The position numbers and the translations under genes are program-made. Positions 53,709 to 63,046 of a DNA stretch of 64,000 bases are shown here, piece after piece; position 1 is the stretch's first letter; every line of letters begins with the position of its first letter. Under the pieces are notes generated by a model that saw only the letters and a list, made by a program, of their open reading frames with translations, did not search any database and was not told where the DNA came from. The DNA is from Gluconobacter morbifer G707. Lineage in GTDB: Bacteria > Pseudomonadota > Alphaproteobacteria > Acetobacterales > Acetobacteraceae. The DNA lies in the NCBI RefSeq assembly GCF_000234355.1, contig NZ_AGQV01000001.1:62001-126000 (forward strand), written 5' to 3'.

Positions 53709-54533
53709 TCAGAGATCGGCCCAGCCGATCCGGGCCACATGTGCCCGCTCGAACGCTTCCCGGACGGTCGGGTTCAGCAGTGCTGCCAGTTCGCCAGTCT
53801 GGTCATAGTCCGGCATGAAGCGGTGCATCATGGCGTTCTGGGCCGTAGCCGGGTGAAAATAGATCTCGCTGATGCCTGATGGCAGGCGCGGGATCAGGCC
53901 CCTTATATGGTCGGGCGTCATATGCCCTGACCACCGCAATCCGAAGCACCAGTCATTGGTTTTAAGTCCGGCACGGCGGATCTGGTGACGCAGAACGCCG
54001 ATCCAGTGACGGAGGGCCCAGTCGCCGATGGTATCGCTTTCTTCGAGTGGGGCAGGAGGCTCCAGCGGCGAGCGTACGGCTTTGAGGCCATGTCTGACAC
54101 CGGATTCGATCAGAAACCGTCCCACCGTCGGATGGAGGTGCATATGCTTGTGGGCATTGGCATGATCGAGCGGCAGCCCGGTCAGGGCGAAAGCCCGGAA
54201 CTGGGCCTCGATTTCGCGGCAGATGGCGCTACGGGCCGCCGGATTGAAGAAATAATCCACCCCAAGCCTGAACTGATCCCGTCCGAACCAGCCTTCTGAA
54301 TCCGTGATGGCTGGCAGATCAAGGACCGATTTGCCTTCAATGGCTACGACATGCAGCCCGACCTTCAGGTCCGGCATGGTTCTGGCCCGGCGCACGGCAT
54401 CCGCCGCCGCATTTCCGGTCACCATCAGGCTGGTGGTGGAGAGGATGCCCCTGCGATGAGCCTCTTCGATCGCATCATTGACTTCAAGGCTCATGCCGAA
54501 ATCATCGGCCGAGACAATGGCGCGGCGCGTCAT
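53709..54533 (-). CDS. hpnK: Hopanoid deacetylase HpnK
   Basis: A 274-residue ChbG/YdjC-type deacetylase. HpnK removes the acetyl group from N-acetylglucosaminyl bacteriohopanetetrol, the product of HpnI, giving the glucosamine head group. Metal-ligand candidates are the Asp pair in SADDFG near the start and the His cluster in HANAHKHMHLHP. ATG 54533 has GGAG upstream; the frame begins earlier at 54575. It is the last gene of hpnM-hpnI-hpnJ-hpnK and is separated from hpnJ by a perfect 14-bp inverted repeat. Confidence 0.9.
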   Translation of the reverse strand: MTRRAIVSADDFGMSLEVNDAIEEAHRRGILSTTSLMVTGNAAADAVRRARTMPDLKVGLHVVAIEGKSVLDLPAITDSEGWFGRDQFRLGVDYFFNPAARSAICREIEAQFRAFALTGLPLDHANAHKHMHLHPTVGRFLIESGVRHGLKAVRSPLEPPAPLEESDTIGDWALRHWIGVLRHQIRRAGLKTNDWCFGLRWSGHMTPDHIRGLIPRLPSGISEIYFHPATAQNAMMHRFMPDYDQTGELAALLNPTVREAFERAHVARIGWADL

Positions 54534-54564
54534 ACCGTTTCTCCGCTGGGAGGTCTGGGAAACA

Positions 54565-54601
54565 GAACAGGGCATGGCCGTATGACAGCCATGCCCTGTT
54601 C
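54565..54601 (-). repeat. Perfect 14-bp inverted repeat between hpnJ and hpnK
   Basis: GAACAGGGCATGGC (54565-54578) and GCCATGCCCTGTTC (54588-54601) pair without mismatch around a 9-base loop. It lies inside the hpn operon, after the hpnJ stop and before hpnK. No T run follows, so it is more likely an RNA-stability or partial-attenuation element than a full terminator. Confidence 0.75.
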
Positions 54602-54628
54602 AAGATAATCATCGCATCATGGCGGACG

Positions 54629-56053
54629 TTACGCCGCGTGACGGTCCTTCAGGAACTGGAAGAATTCCACGCCTTCACGCAGACGGCGCTTCATCATCTG
54701 CGGGCTGCGGATCATCTCGTTCAGGATGGAGGTGATCTTGGAGCTGCGGAAATAGAACTTCCGGTAGAATTCCTCGACGCTTTCGAAGATTTCCGTATGT
54801 GAGAGATGCGGGTAGTGCAGCGGAGCGATCTGCACACCGTTTTCGTCAATCAGTTCGGCTTCAGCCTCGTTCAGCCAGCCATTTTCCGTGGCCTGCTTGT
54901 GCAGCGCCGTTCCGGGATAGGGCGCGGCGAGGGAGACCTGAAGCGTGTGAGGATTGATTTCCTTGGCGAACTCGATCGTTTCTTGGATCGTCTCCTTCGT
55001 CTCGCCCGGCAGACCGACTATGAAGGTACCGTGGATCTTGATGCCCAGCTTGTGACAGTTGCGCGTAAATTCCTTGGCGACTTCAACGCGCATGCCCTTC
55101 TTGATGTTGTGAAGGATCTGCTGATTGCCGCTTTCATAGCCGACGAGCAGCAGGCGCAGGCCGTTTTCCTTCATGACCTTCAGGGTCTCGTAAGGAACGT
55201 TCGCCTTGGCATTGCAGGACCACGTGACACCCAGCTTGCCCATTTCACGGGCAATGGCCTCGGCACGTGGGAGGTCGTCCGTGAAGGTGTCATCATCGAA
55301 CATGAATTCCTGCACTTCGGGGAAGTACTGCTTGGCCAGCCGGACTTCCGCCGCAACATGCTCCGGGCTACGGGTGCGGTAGCGGTGTCCACCGACCGTC
55401 TGCGGCCACAGGCAGAACGTGCAGCGCGACTTGCAGCCGCGACCCGTATAAATGGAAATATACGGGTGCTTCAGATAGCCGATGAAGTAGTCGTTGATGT
55501 TGAGATCGCGCTTGTAAACCTCGGTTACAAACGGAAGGCTGTCCATGTCCTCGATCATCGCGCGGTCCTTGTTCGCGATGATCTCGCCCTTTTCGTTCCG
55601 CCAGGTGATACCGTCTACTTCGGCGAGGGGCTTCCCCTCAGCGATTTCCTTGATCGTGAAGTCGAATTCGTTGCGGGCCACGAAATCGATCGGGCTGCCC
55701 TGTTTCATGCTTTCGTCAGGCTGCACGGCAACCTTAGCGCCGACCATGCCGATCAGGAGCTTGGGGTTAGCGTCCTTGAGCATCTGGGCCACGCGCACAT
55801 CCGAGGCGAAGGACGGCGTGGAGGTGTGCATGACCACGAGATCACGGTTCTTCACGTCTTCCAGGATGGGATCCATGCCCATCTTGGCCGGCGGCGCATC
55901 AATCAGGCGCGACCCGGGAACCAGAGCGGCCGGCTGGGCGAGCCATGTCGGGTACCAGAAGGACTTGATTTCACGCTTGGCCTGATAACGGGAACCAGCA
56001 CCACCGTCGAAGCCGTCGAAGGAAGGAGGCTGGAGAAAAAGGGTTCTCATCAT
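54629..56053 (-). CDS. hpnJ: Hopanoid radical SAM enzyme HpnJ
   Basis: A 474-residue B12-type radical SAM protein. It is required for bacteriohopanetetrol cyclitol ether, made by ring contraction of the glucosamine head group. The N-terminus is a cobalamin-binding-like domain; the radical SAM cluster is Cys207, Cys211 and Cys214 in CKSRCTFC, with GYESGN and FIVGLPGETKET in the barrel. ATG 56053 follows AGGAG by eight bases, and that ribosome-binding site overlaps the hpnI stop, so the genes are coupled. It precedes hpnK. Confidence 0.95.
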   Translation of the reverse strand: MMRTLFLQPPSFDGFDGGAGSRYQAKREIKSFWYPTWLAQPAALVPGSRLIDAPPAKMGMDPILEDVKNRDLVVMHTSTPSFASDVRVAQMLKDANPKLLIGMVGAKVAVQPDESMKQGSPIDFVARNEFDFTIKEIAEGKPLAEVDGITWRNEKGEIIANKDRAMIEDMDSLPFVTEVYKRDLNINDYFIGYLKHPYISIYTGRGCKSRCTFCLWPQTVGGHRYRTRSPEHVAAEVRLAKQYFPEVQEFMFDDDTFTDDLPRAEAIAREMGKLGVTWSCNAKANVPYETLKVMKENGLRLLLVGYESGNQQILHNIKKGMRVEVAKEFTRNCHKLGIKIHGTFIVGLPGETKETIQETIEFAKEINPHTLQVSLAAPYPGTALHKQATENGWLNEAEAELIDENGVQIAPLHYPHLSHTEIFESVEEFYRKFYFRSSKITSILNEMIRSPQMMKRRLREGVEFFQFLKDRHAA

Positions 56054-56064
56054 GGTGAACACTC

Positions 56065-57261
56065 CTATTGGGTGGCGCCCGGTTCAAGCGGGGTAGCGCG
56101 AACCGTGGATTTTCGTTTTCTTCGGGCGATATGGACCGTTCTGCCGCGCCATGCAACGCGTGATCCACGGACACTGCCGACCATGATGGCTGCCGAAAGC
56201 CAGTCCCGAACGATCAGCAGCGGCAGGGCCACAGGTAATGGGCACTCCGTAGCACGATCTATAATTGTGCTTCCAGCCGCGCGTATGAACCATGTCAGCG
56301 CGAAAAAGAGCCAGCTCCACCAGGCCGTGGGCCGGAACAGCACAGCGACGATGGACCAGAAAAGCGGAAGCTGGATTGCGGACAGGCCATAGCCAACGGG
56401 CGCCACGTTCTTGACTGTCCGCCCCCAACGCAGTTCGTGAGCCAGAAGTTCGCTCAGCGTATGTTCGCCAACCGTCGTGTGGGTCAGGGAGGGCGCAATC
56501 GCGATCTTTCCGCCCCGTGCACGGATAAGCTGGCCCAGTTCGGCATCGTCAGCTACATGATCCACCAAAGCTTCCAGACCGCCAATAGCCTCCAGTTCCT
56601 CCCTACGCAGGGCCATGGTTGCGCCAAGGCAGTCCTGACGGCCCAGAAAACGCGACATCATGACGCCAGGGAGGAAGTTGTGATTGATCTGGCAGGCACC
56701 AAGCTGCTGCACAAGCGTGCCGGCCGCCGCCCGACCTGCATACAAGGTCGTAACCAGTCCGACCCCCGGCTCCCGCAGGGTGGAAATCACATGACGCAGA
56801 TAGCTGGGACTGACATGGATGTCGGAATCCGAAATCACGATCATGTCATGACGGACCTGATCATACATGTTGATCAGGTTACCGATTTTCCGGTTGGGGC
56901 CATGTTCCGCCGGATTGATGACCACATCCACGGGAACGGCGGGATACCGCTGCCTCAGACGCTCGACGACAGCAAGAGCCGTATCGCTTTCGTCCTGAAC
57001 GCCGAAGATGATCTGGAATTCAGGATAAGTCTGCTGAAAGATGCTTTCAAGGGCTTCTTCCAGCAGGGGCTCGTTTCCGTGCAGGGGCTTGAGAACTGTA
57101 ACGGCAGGCCACTGCCGGTCGTCCAGCCGGACAGCCGCGTCCGCCTTCCGCTCCGTCCTGCGGAAGCGGGCCAGCAGCGTTGCGCCGGCAAGGGTCTGAA
57201 GGTTACCGGCCAAAGAAACGAGTGTACAGAAACCGGCTGCGATCGTGAGAGGTAAAGGCAC
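56065..57261 (-). CDS. hpnI: Hopanoid glycosyltransferase HpnI
   Basis: A 398-residue GT2 transferase anchored by an N-terminal helix and C-terminal helices. It is known to add N-acetylglucosamine to bacteriohopanetetrol. The metal site is the Asp-x-Asp in ISDSDIHV; the acceptor-site DDAELGQLIRARGG and the LRWGRTVKN motif are typical of this group. The start is GTG 57261; AGGAGGG lies 15 bases upstream, rather far. The hpnJ ribosome-binding site overlaps its stop. Confidence 0.93.
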   Translation of the reverse strand: MPLPLTIAAGFCTLVSLAGNLQTLAGATLLARFRRTERKADAAVRLDDRQWPAVTVLKPLHGNEPLLEEALESIFQQTYPEFQIIFGVQDESDTALAVVERLRQRYPAVPVDVVINPAEHGPNRKIGNLINMYDQVRHDMIVISDSDIHVSPSYLRHVISTLREPGVGLVTTLYAGRAAAGTLVQQLGACQINHNFLPGVMMSRFLGRQDCLGATMALRREELEAIGGLEALVDHVADDAELGQLIRARGGKIAIAPSLTHTTVGEHTLSELLAHELRWGRTVKNVAPVGYGLSAIQLPLFWSIVAVLFRPTAWWSWLFFALTWFIRAAGSTIIDRATECPLPVALPLLIVRDWLSAAIMVGSVRGSRVAWRGRTVHIARRKRKSTVRATPLEPGATQ

Positions 57262-57320
57262 GTTGGTCTTTTAACCCTCCTTCAGGCGGAAGTGAAGAGA
57301 CCTGCCTGAAATGCCCTGTT

Positions 57321-57974
57321 TCAGTCATGAAGGAAATGCGCGGTCTTGCGGTCGAGGAGTTCGGCCAGTCCGTTGGCTCCGCCCTGGCTCAGGGCACCGC
57401 CGAAATCGGCCCGCTGTGCAGCAACCTGACTGATATGGGCGTTCAGGAGCACGTCGGTGATGCGCCAGCCGGAGGGGCCGTTGACCATGATATAGTTGAG
57501 TGGGGTTGCATCCCCACCCTGACCGCCGATCGTCGTATCGACGATTTCACCGCCCGTGGGGTTGCTGCGGACCTGGGGCAGAATGGTGAAAACCGCATTC
57601 GTGCCCGGCTTGAAGGAGGATGCATAACGCGCCACCGTGAACTGGCGGAACGAGCCGAGAAGATGCGTGCGGTCCGCGGCGCTCAGGCTGTTATAGCGGA
57701 TACCTACAGAGCGACGCAGGATGGCTTCCAGATCGAAGGCCCGGTCCACGGCCGGGGCAATGATGGCTGCGCGCTGCTGGGCGGTCTTGCCACTGTCCTG
57801 CGCCGTTTTGAGCGCATCGTACAGACCACGGATGGGAGCGGAGACGGATGACGCGTTCTGTTGCGCGGCATCGGCGGACTGTGCGACGGCTATCCCTGTG
57901 ACCGGGCCCGCGAGAAGGCAGGCTGAAAGAATGGACAGAGTCGCTTTCTGTGCAAATCGGCAAATCATTGTCAT
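57321..57974 (-). CDS. hpnM: Hopanoid-associated Ttg2D/MlaC-type protein HpnM
   Basis: A 217-residue periplasmic lipid carrier of the MlaC/Ttg2D family, probably moving hopanoids between membranes. It has a signal peptide (cleavage after VAQ, about residue 32) and the MlaC-type segments YDALKTA, RSVGIRYNSLS and ITDVLLN. AGAGGA lies before ATG 57974. It leads the minus-strand hpn operon and is divergent from hpnH across 304 bases, with hpnI 59 bases after its stop. Confidence 0.85.
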   Translation of the reverse strand: MTMICRFAQKATLSILSACLLAGPVTGIAVAQSADAAQQNASSVSAPIRGLYDALKTAQDSGKTAQQRAAIIAPAVDRAFDLEAILRRSVGIRYNSLSAADRTHLLGSFRQFTVARYASSFKPGTNAVFTILPQVRSNPTGGEIVDTTIGGQGGDATPLNYIMVNGPSGWRITDVLLNAHISQVAAQRADFGGALSQGGANGLAELLDRKTAHFLHD

Positions 57975-58085
57975 GCTTTCGTCCTCTGAGACGTTTTGTG
58001 CAAGAGGTCATGTGTCTGATGGAAACTATCAAGCGTGGTTACGCATAAAACCATCTGTGTTCTAATAGCCACATCTATCAAAGGA

Positions 58086-58131
58086 ATTGCAGGTGACGAC
58101 ATTGAGGCGAACCCTGCAATGGGTTTATAGC
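58086..58131 (+). promoter_or_regulatory. Candidate hpnH promoter with inverted repeat
   Basis: TTGAGG (58102-58107) and TATAGC (58126-58131) are separated by 18 bases, a weak sigma70-like pair. ATTGCAGG (58086-58093) and CCTGCAAT (58113-58120) form a perfect 8-bp inverted repeat around the -35 site, as an operator would. The other parts of the 57975-58278 gap show nothing else I can name. Confidence 0.35.
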
Positions 58132-58278
58132 CAGTCAATCGACTGCCCGACGGTTCTTCGTCATTTCCGGCTACGGCCAACGGAAAGAGGGAGCCAGCCG
58201 CGGGACATTCCACGATTGTGAACGGCTCCGGGCGCCATGACGCGCATCCCAACCGGACGCCAGAACCAGAGGATTATA

Positions 58279-59472
58279 ATGGCCGTTCCTTTGATGCAGG
58301 CTGTCCGAGTCGGACGGTACGTTGTCAAGCAGCACCTCACGGGCCGCAAGCGATATCCGCTGGTCCTGATGCTCGAACCGCTGTTCCGCTGCAATCTGGC
58401 CTGTGCAGGCTGCGGCAAGATCGATTATCCAGCACAGATCCTGAACCAGCGCCTCAGCCTGCAGGAGTGTCTGGATGCCGATACGGAAGCAGGCGCTCCA
58501 GTTATTGCCATCGCGGGTGGCGAACCCCTCCTTCACAAGGAAATGCCGCAGATCGTCAAAGGTTTGATCGATCGGAAAAAATACGTTTACCTGTGCACGA
58601 ACGCGCTGCTTCTTGAAAAGAAGCTCGACGATTACGAGCCTTCGCCTTTCTTCTCTTGGGATATTCATCTCGACGGAGACAAGGTGATGCACGATTCTTC
58701 CGTGTGTCAGGAAGGTGTGTTCGAGAAGGCTACTGCCGCGATTCGTCTGGCGAAGTCCCGCGGTTTCCGTGTTTCCATCAACTGCACCCTTTTCGATGGT
58801 GCGGTGCCAGAGCGCGTGGCGGCATTCTTTGACGAAGTGATGGCCATGGGGGTCGATGGTGTCATGACGGCGCCGGGTTACGCCTATGAGCGTGCACCGG
58901 ACCAGGAGCACTTCCTGAACCGCCAGAAGACGAAGCAGCTTTTCCGTGACATCTTCCGGCTGGGCAAGGGCCGCAAGTGGCGCTTCACGCAGTCTCCGTT
59001 GTTCCTGAACTTCCTGGCGGGCAATGAAAACTATCATTGCACCCCATGGGGCAAGCCACTGCGTACCGTCTTTGGGTGGCAGCGTCCGTGCTATCTGCTC
59101 GGCGAAGGGTATGCGAAGACCTTCCGTGAACTGATGGACGATACGGCCTGGGAGCAGTACGGCACGGGTGCATATGAGAAATGCGCTGACTGCATGGTGC
59201 ATTCTGGTTACGAATCGACGGCGGTCATGGATGCGGTTCAGCGTCCCTGGCATATCGCCAAGGTTGCCCTGTTTGGCCCTGAAACCGAAAAGCCCATGGT
59301 TCCGGAGATCTCTCTGGCGAACCAGCGGCCGGCCGAATATGATTACGAGGCGCAGGTTGCGCAGCAGATGGAAAAACTGACCACCGGCGGCAAGCCGAGT
59401 CGTGGCCCGCGTGTCCGTGTTAATGGTCGTCCGGCCAATACGGTGACGGAAGCCGCGGATGCTGCGGATTGA
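58279..59472 (+). CDS. hpnH: Adenosylhopane-forming radical SAM enzyme HpnH
   Basis: A 397-residue radical SAM protein that adds 5'-deoxyadenosine to diploptene, the first step of side-chain building in C35 hopanoids. The iron-sulfur cysteines are Cys38, Cys42 and Cys45 in CNLACAGC, and the SAM-site segments AIAGGEPLLH and CTNALLLEKK are present. ATG 58279 follows AGAGGA; the frame extends further upstream. It has its own terminator and is not next to squalene-hopene cyclase here. Confidence 0.95.
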   Translation: MAVPLMQAVRVGRYVVKQHLTGRKRYPLVLMLEPLFRCNLACAGCGKIDYPAQILNQRLSLQECLDADTEAGAPVIAIAGGEPLLHKEMPQIVKGLIDRKKYVYLCTNALLLEKKLDDYEPSPFFSWDIHLDGDKVMHDSSVCQEGVFEKATAAIRLAKSRGFRVSINCTLFDGAVPERVAAFFDEVMAMGVDGVMTAPGYAYERAPDQEHFLNRQKTKQLFRDIFRLGKGRKWRFTQSPLFLNFLAGNENYHCTPWGKPLRTVFGWQRPCYLLGEGYAKTFRELMDDTAWEQYGTGAYEKCADCMVHSGYESTAVMDAVQRPWHIAKVALFGPETEKPMVPEISLANQRPAEYDYEAQVAQQMEKLTTGGKPSRGPRVRVNGRPANTVTEAADAAD

Positions 59473-59503
59473 ACCACTTCCCTACAAGGGAACAGTCTAT
59501 GTG

Positions 59504-59538
59504 AAAAAAGCCGCTCCTACTAAAGGGGCGGCTTTTTT
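59504..59538 (+). terminator. Intrinsic terminator of hpnH
   Basis: GCCGCTCC (59510-59517) pairs with GGGGCGGC (59525-59532) with one T-G pair, flanked by As and a run of Ts. Confidence 0.92.
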
Positions 59539-59632
59539 ATTGAGGAAAGGGTAATGGCGCAGGATTTCAGGAATGTCATGGTAACGAGCGCTGGGCCTGC
59601 TATCATTGCTGCTTCATTACTCTGGCCGGACC

Positions 59633-60925
59633 ATGTTGACCCCGATTTTCGTTATCTGCCTGCTTATTCTTCTCAATGCCATTTTTGCCATGGGGGAGCT
59701 GGCGCTGATTTCGGCCAAGCGGCCCCGTCTGGAAGTTCTGGCCAAACAGAATGTCCGCGGCGCGCAGGCTGCGCTTCGACTGGCTGAAGACCCGCACAGT
59801 TTTCTGCCAACAGTTCAGATCGGTATGACCCTGGTCTCCATTCTGGAAGGAACATTTGGCGGGAGCCAGATCGAGAGCACGGTCAAGGACGGGATCGCCA
59901 CTATCCCTCTTCTGCAACCGTTCGCGGGGGAACTGTCGATTGTTCTGGTCGTCGCGCTCATCACCTTTGCCATGCTGGTTTTCGGCGAGCTTGTTCCCAA
60001 GCAGATTGCCCTGCAACAGCCTGAGAAAATTGCAGCGCGTCTGTCCTGGCTGCTGGTGGCGGTCGCCCGTATTTCCCAGCCCGTGGTCTGGCTGCTGAGT
60101 GGAATGTCTTCTCTGGTTCTGAGGCTGCTTCGTGTCGGCCCGCTGACTAGATCTGCGGTGACGGAAGAGGAACTGCGAGCTGTTCTAGCGGAAGGTGCAC
60201 GGGCAGGCGTTCTGGAGACCGACGAACAGGCCATGATCGAACGTCTGCTGCGTCTGGCGGACCGTCCCGTCCGGGCAATCATGACGCCGCGTAACGAACT
60301 GTTCTGGATAGATCGCCATGCCGATCAGGAGACGCTCCGGCGCAAGCTGCGTCAGTCGTCCTTTGCGCGCATCGTGGTCTGTGAAGGTGATGTCGATCAT
60401 CCAGTCGGTGTTATCCTGGCGAAAGACATCATGGATCGTCTGCTGCTGGGATTGCCGGTTTCGATTGACGCAGTGCTGCGGGAGCCACCCGTCATACCGG
60501 ACAGTCTGAGTGCTCAGGACATGATCGAACGCCTGCGCGGAGTAAATCTGGGCATTACATTCGTGCTGGATGAATACGGCTCTTTTGAAGGCATCGTCAC
60601 TCCATCTGATGTCTTCGAGGCGATCGTCGGTGAGGAAAAGACGGAAACCTCTCCCGATGAGCTGAGGGCTGATGAAAATGGCGATGAGTATGTGTTCGAT
60701 GGCTTCATGCCGGCGGATGAACTGCGCTCCCGCCTCGATCTGGATACCCTGCCAGGCAGTGGCAGTTACCATACGCTGGGTGGCGTGTTGCTGGCTCTTT
60801 TACGGAGAGTTCCTGCGAAGGGCGACAAGGTCGCGTTCGAAGGATGGCTGTTTGAAGTTCTCGAGATGGATCGCCGGCGCGTGGCGAAAGTGAAAGTCAG
60901 CCGGCAGGTTCTTGCGGATGATTGA
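59633..60925 (+). CDS. CNNM/CorC-type CBS-domain membrane protein
   Basis: A 430-residue protein with an N-terminal CNNM/DUF21 membrane domain (about 1-185, four helices, FAMGELALISAKRPRLEVLA), two CBS domains (about 200-325) that begin RPVRAIMTPRNELFWI, and a C-terminal CorC/HlyC domain (about 340-425). Family members transport or regulate Mg2+ and Co2+; older names call them hemolysin-like. The start used is ATG 59633; the first codon of the frame is at 59606. It is convergent with flgN, 12 bases apart. Confidence 0.88.
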   Translation: MLTPIFVICLLILLNAIFAMGELALISAKRPRLEVLAKQNVRGAQAALRLAEDPHSFLPTVQIGMTLVSILEGTFGGSQIESTVKDGIATIPLLQPFAGELSIVLVVALITFAMLVFGELVPKQIALQQPEKIAARLSWLLVAVARISQPVVWLLSGMSSLVLRLLRVGPLTRSAVTEEELRAVLAEGARAGVLETDEQAMIERLLRLADRPVRAIMTPRNELFWIDRHADQETLRRKLRQSSFARIVVCEGDVDHPVGVILAKDIMDRLLLGLPVSIDAVLREPPVIPDSLSAQDMIERLRGVNLGITFVLDEYGSFEGIVTPSDVFEAIVGEEKTETSPDELRADENGDEYVFDGFMPADELRSRLDLDTLPGSGSYHTLGGVLLALLRRVPAKGDKVAFEGWLFEVLEMDRRRVAKVKVSRQVLADD

Positions 60926-60937
60926 GCCCTGACAGAT

Positions 60938-61369
60938 TCAGGCTTTGCTGATGAACAGCACCTGCCGGTCGGCCGGTGATGCATAGCTGCCCTGCTGTCC
61001 GTATCCCTGCGTCAGGGACGTTGGCGGGGTCTCGGTCAGGAGATCAATGACCCTTTTCTGGGCTGTGATGGCGCGTTGCAGAAGTTCTCCGTTGCGGTTT
61101 CCCAGTTCGGTCACCTGTTCGAGCAGGTGATGATACGGCAGGAAAGGTGCTGCGGGCTTGTCAGGAAGCTGGACGTCAGCACTGCGTGTGCCGCAGACGC
61201 TCTGACGGGCCGTTGCATCTGCCACTTCCTTCTCCAGAGCCGTAGCTGCGGCCTGTTTTTCTGGCAGAAGCGCAAGAGCCTGAGGAACCTGCGCGGCAGT
61301 CAGAGCATCGTTCTCCGCCTTTAGAACCGCGATCAGCCGTTTGATGGCCGAGACAAGGGAGAGGCTCAT
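60938..61369 (-). CDS. FlgN-like flagellar chaperone
   Basis: A 143-residue helical protein at the end of flgI-flgJ-orf. Coiled-coil segments (about 5-45 and 75-115) and position after flgJ suggest a FlgN-like chaperone for the hook-associated proteins FlgK and FlgL. The sequence itself is too diverged for certainty. Its start overlaps the flgJ stop in ATGA, so it is translationally coupled. Confidence 0.6.
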   Translation of the reverse strand: MSLSLVSAIKRLIAVLKAENDALTAAQVPQALALLPEKQAAATALEKEVADATARQSVCGTRSADVQLPDKPAAPFLPYHHLLEQVTELGNRNGELLQRAITAQKRVIDLLTETPPTSLTQGYGQQGSYASPADRQVLFISKA

Positions 61370-61683
61370 TTTTTCTGCTCCTGCATGGCCAGCATCTGCC
61401 GGTCGATGGCATCTGTAAGACCTAGGCCACCGTTCTTTTCCATTTCCCTAGCGATCTGTTCCACCATCATGGGGCGGAACTGTTTTTCGCCAGCGCCGCC
61501 GCTGAACATGTTCTGGCTGCCATCATCGGTTTCAAACATGGGCTGGAGCATCTGATTGATGGCCATGGCCTCGAAATCCTGGGCGGATTTCAGGGTCTTG
61601 GCCGGATCAATGGTCTGAGTTCCAAGCGAGAAGCCCTGGGATGCAGGTGAGGGTACGGAAGCAGGAGAAGACGAAATTTTCAT
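61366..61683 (-). CDS. flgJ: Rod-binding protein FlgJ/CheL domain
   Basis: A 105-residue protein matching only the N-terminal rod-binding half of FlgJ (the CheL domain), without the muramidase domain, as is usual in alphaproteobacteria. The signature runs from DFEAMAINQMLQPMFE to GEKQFRPMMVEQIAREM. It helps assemble the flagellar rod. Its start overlaps the flgI stop (TAATG) and its stop overlaps the next gene. Confidence 0.9.
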   Translation of the reverse strand: MKISSSPASVPSPASQGFSLGTQTIDPAKTLKSAQDFEAMAINQMLQPMFETDDGSQNMFSGGAGEKQFRPMMVEQIAREMEKNGGLGLTDAIDRQMLAMQEQKK

Positions 61684-62813
61684 TAGCGCATTTCCAGTTC
61701 TGCCTGCAGGGCGCCATCCGCCTTGATGGCCTGCAGGATGCTGATCATGTCCCGGGGGCCAACCCCCAGTGCGTTGAGACCGGACACCAGACCCCGCAGG
61801 GTCGTGCCGCCAGGCAGCATGGCGAGATGATGATCCTTGCCTGTATCTACCTTGACATTCGTGCGGGGAACGACCGCCGTCTGCCCGCCCGAAAATGGGC
61901 CAGGCTGTGATACTTCGGGTGTTTCCGTGACCTGAACGGTCAGATTGCCCTGCGCGACGGCTACCGTGCTGATGCGGACATCCGCTCCCATGATGATGGT
62001 GCCGCTGGCTTCATCCACAATCACTTTCGCAGGCGTGTCCGGCGTGACCATCAGGTCACCAATGCGGGAGAGCGTGGGTACCGGGTCGTGGCTGGTAAGG
62101 TTTAGAAGAACGGTTCTCGGGTCCTGAACGGTCGCAATGGGGCCAAAAGTGCGGTTGATAATGGCAGTCATGCGACTTGCCGTCGTGAAGTCGGGGTTAC
62201 GCAGGCTCAGATGCAGATTGGCTCTGTGTGTCAGGTCGAAGGGGACTTCCCGTTCGACAATGCCGCCATTGGCGATATGACCGCTTGTCGGAGTATTGCG
62301 CGTGATCGAGGCCGCTGCGCCGCGGGCCGTGAAGGCGTTGGTTGCCAGTGAGCCTTGTGCGACAGCATAGACTTCGCCATCGGCCGCCATCAGAGGTGTT
62401 ACCAGAAGCGTCCCCCCTGTCAGGGAAGAGGCATCGCCGGCAGCGGAAACCGTTACGTCAATACGGTTGCCCCCATGGGCGAAAGGCGGGAGGTCCGCTG
62501 TTACCATGACGGCGGCAACGTCATGCGTCTGGAGCTGTGTTTCCTGATCGCGAATGTTCACACCCAGACGGTTGAGCATGGAAATCAGGGTTTCCCGGGT
62601 GAAAATCGTATTGGTCAGACGGTCTCCCGTTCCGTTCAGCCCCACGACAAGCCCATATCCGATCAACTGGTTGCTACGTACGCCTTCCATGTCCGTGATG
62701 TCCTTGATACGGACGGTGGCGGCGCTGGAAAATATTGGGAACAGTAATAAAAAACCGCAGAAAAACGCTAGAAATCGGCAATATATGACAGGATGGAAGG
62801 AAGAAAATCGCAT
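61683..62813 (-). CDS. flgI: Flagellar P-ring protein FlgI
   Basis: A 376-residue periplasmic P-ring subunit around the rod. It has a signal peptide (cleavage after SSA, about residue 30), then the family start RIKDITDMEGVRSNQLIGYGLVVGL; ADLPPFA and LNALGVGPRDMISILQAIKADGAL near the C-terminus are diagnostic. ATG 62813 is the probable start; ATG 62837 also lies in frame. It is the first visible gene of flgI-flgJ-flgN and has no other flagellar gene upstream in the window. Confidence 0.95.
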   Translation of the reverse strand: MRFSSFHPVIYCRFLAFFCGFLLLFPIFSSAATVRIKDITDMEGVRSNQLIGYGLVVGLNGTGDRLTNTIFTRETLISMLNRLGVNIRDQETQLQTHDVAAVMVTADLPPFAHGGNRIDVTVSAAGDASSLTGGTLLVTPLMAADGEVYAVAQGSLATNAFTARGAAASITRNTPTSGHIANGGIVEREVPFDLTHRANLHLSLRNPDFTTASRMTAIINRTFGPIATVQDPRTVLLNLTSHDPVPTLSRIGDLMVTPDTPAKVIVDEASGTIIMGADVRISTVAVAQGNLTVQVTETPEVSQPGPFSGGQTAVVPRTNVKVDTGKDHHLAMLPGGTTLRGLVSGLNALGVGPRDMISILQAIKADGALQAELEMR

Positions 62814-63046
62814 GGGTGTCTGACACTGTCCTGACATCTGGCCGGAGGTTCTGGGCTCCTGATCCGGCAGAATGAGGAAACAGAGTAAAAAAACCCCTAA
62901 CGGAGAGGCAGATTTCTGCCCTTTCTGATGCTCTGAATATGATGTTCGGACTTGGCGTATGGGTTCGTGGTGGGTATAAGCCGCCCGTCAAGCGCCCACG
63001 GCTGGCAGGGTCGGACGTCGGCGGAAGTGTCAGGGATTGGATGCGC

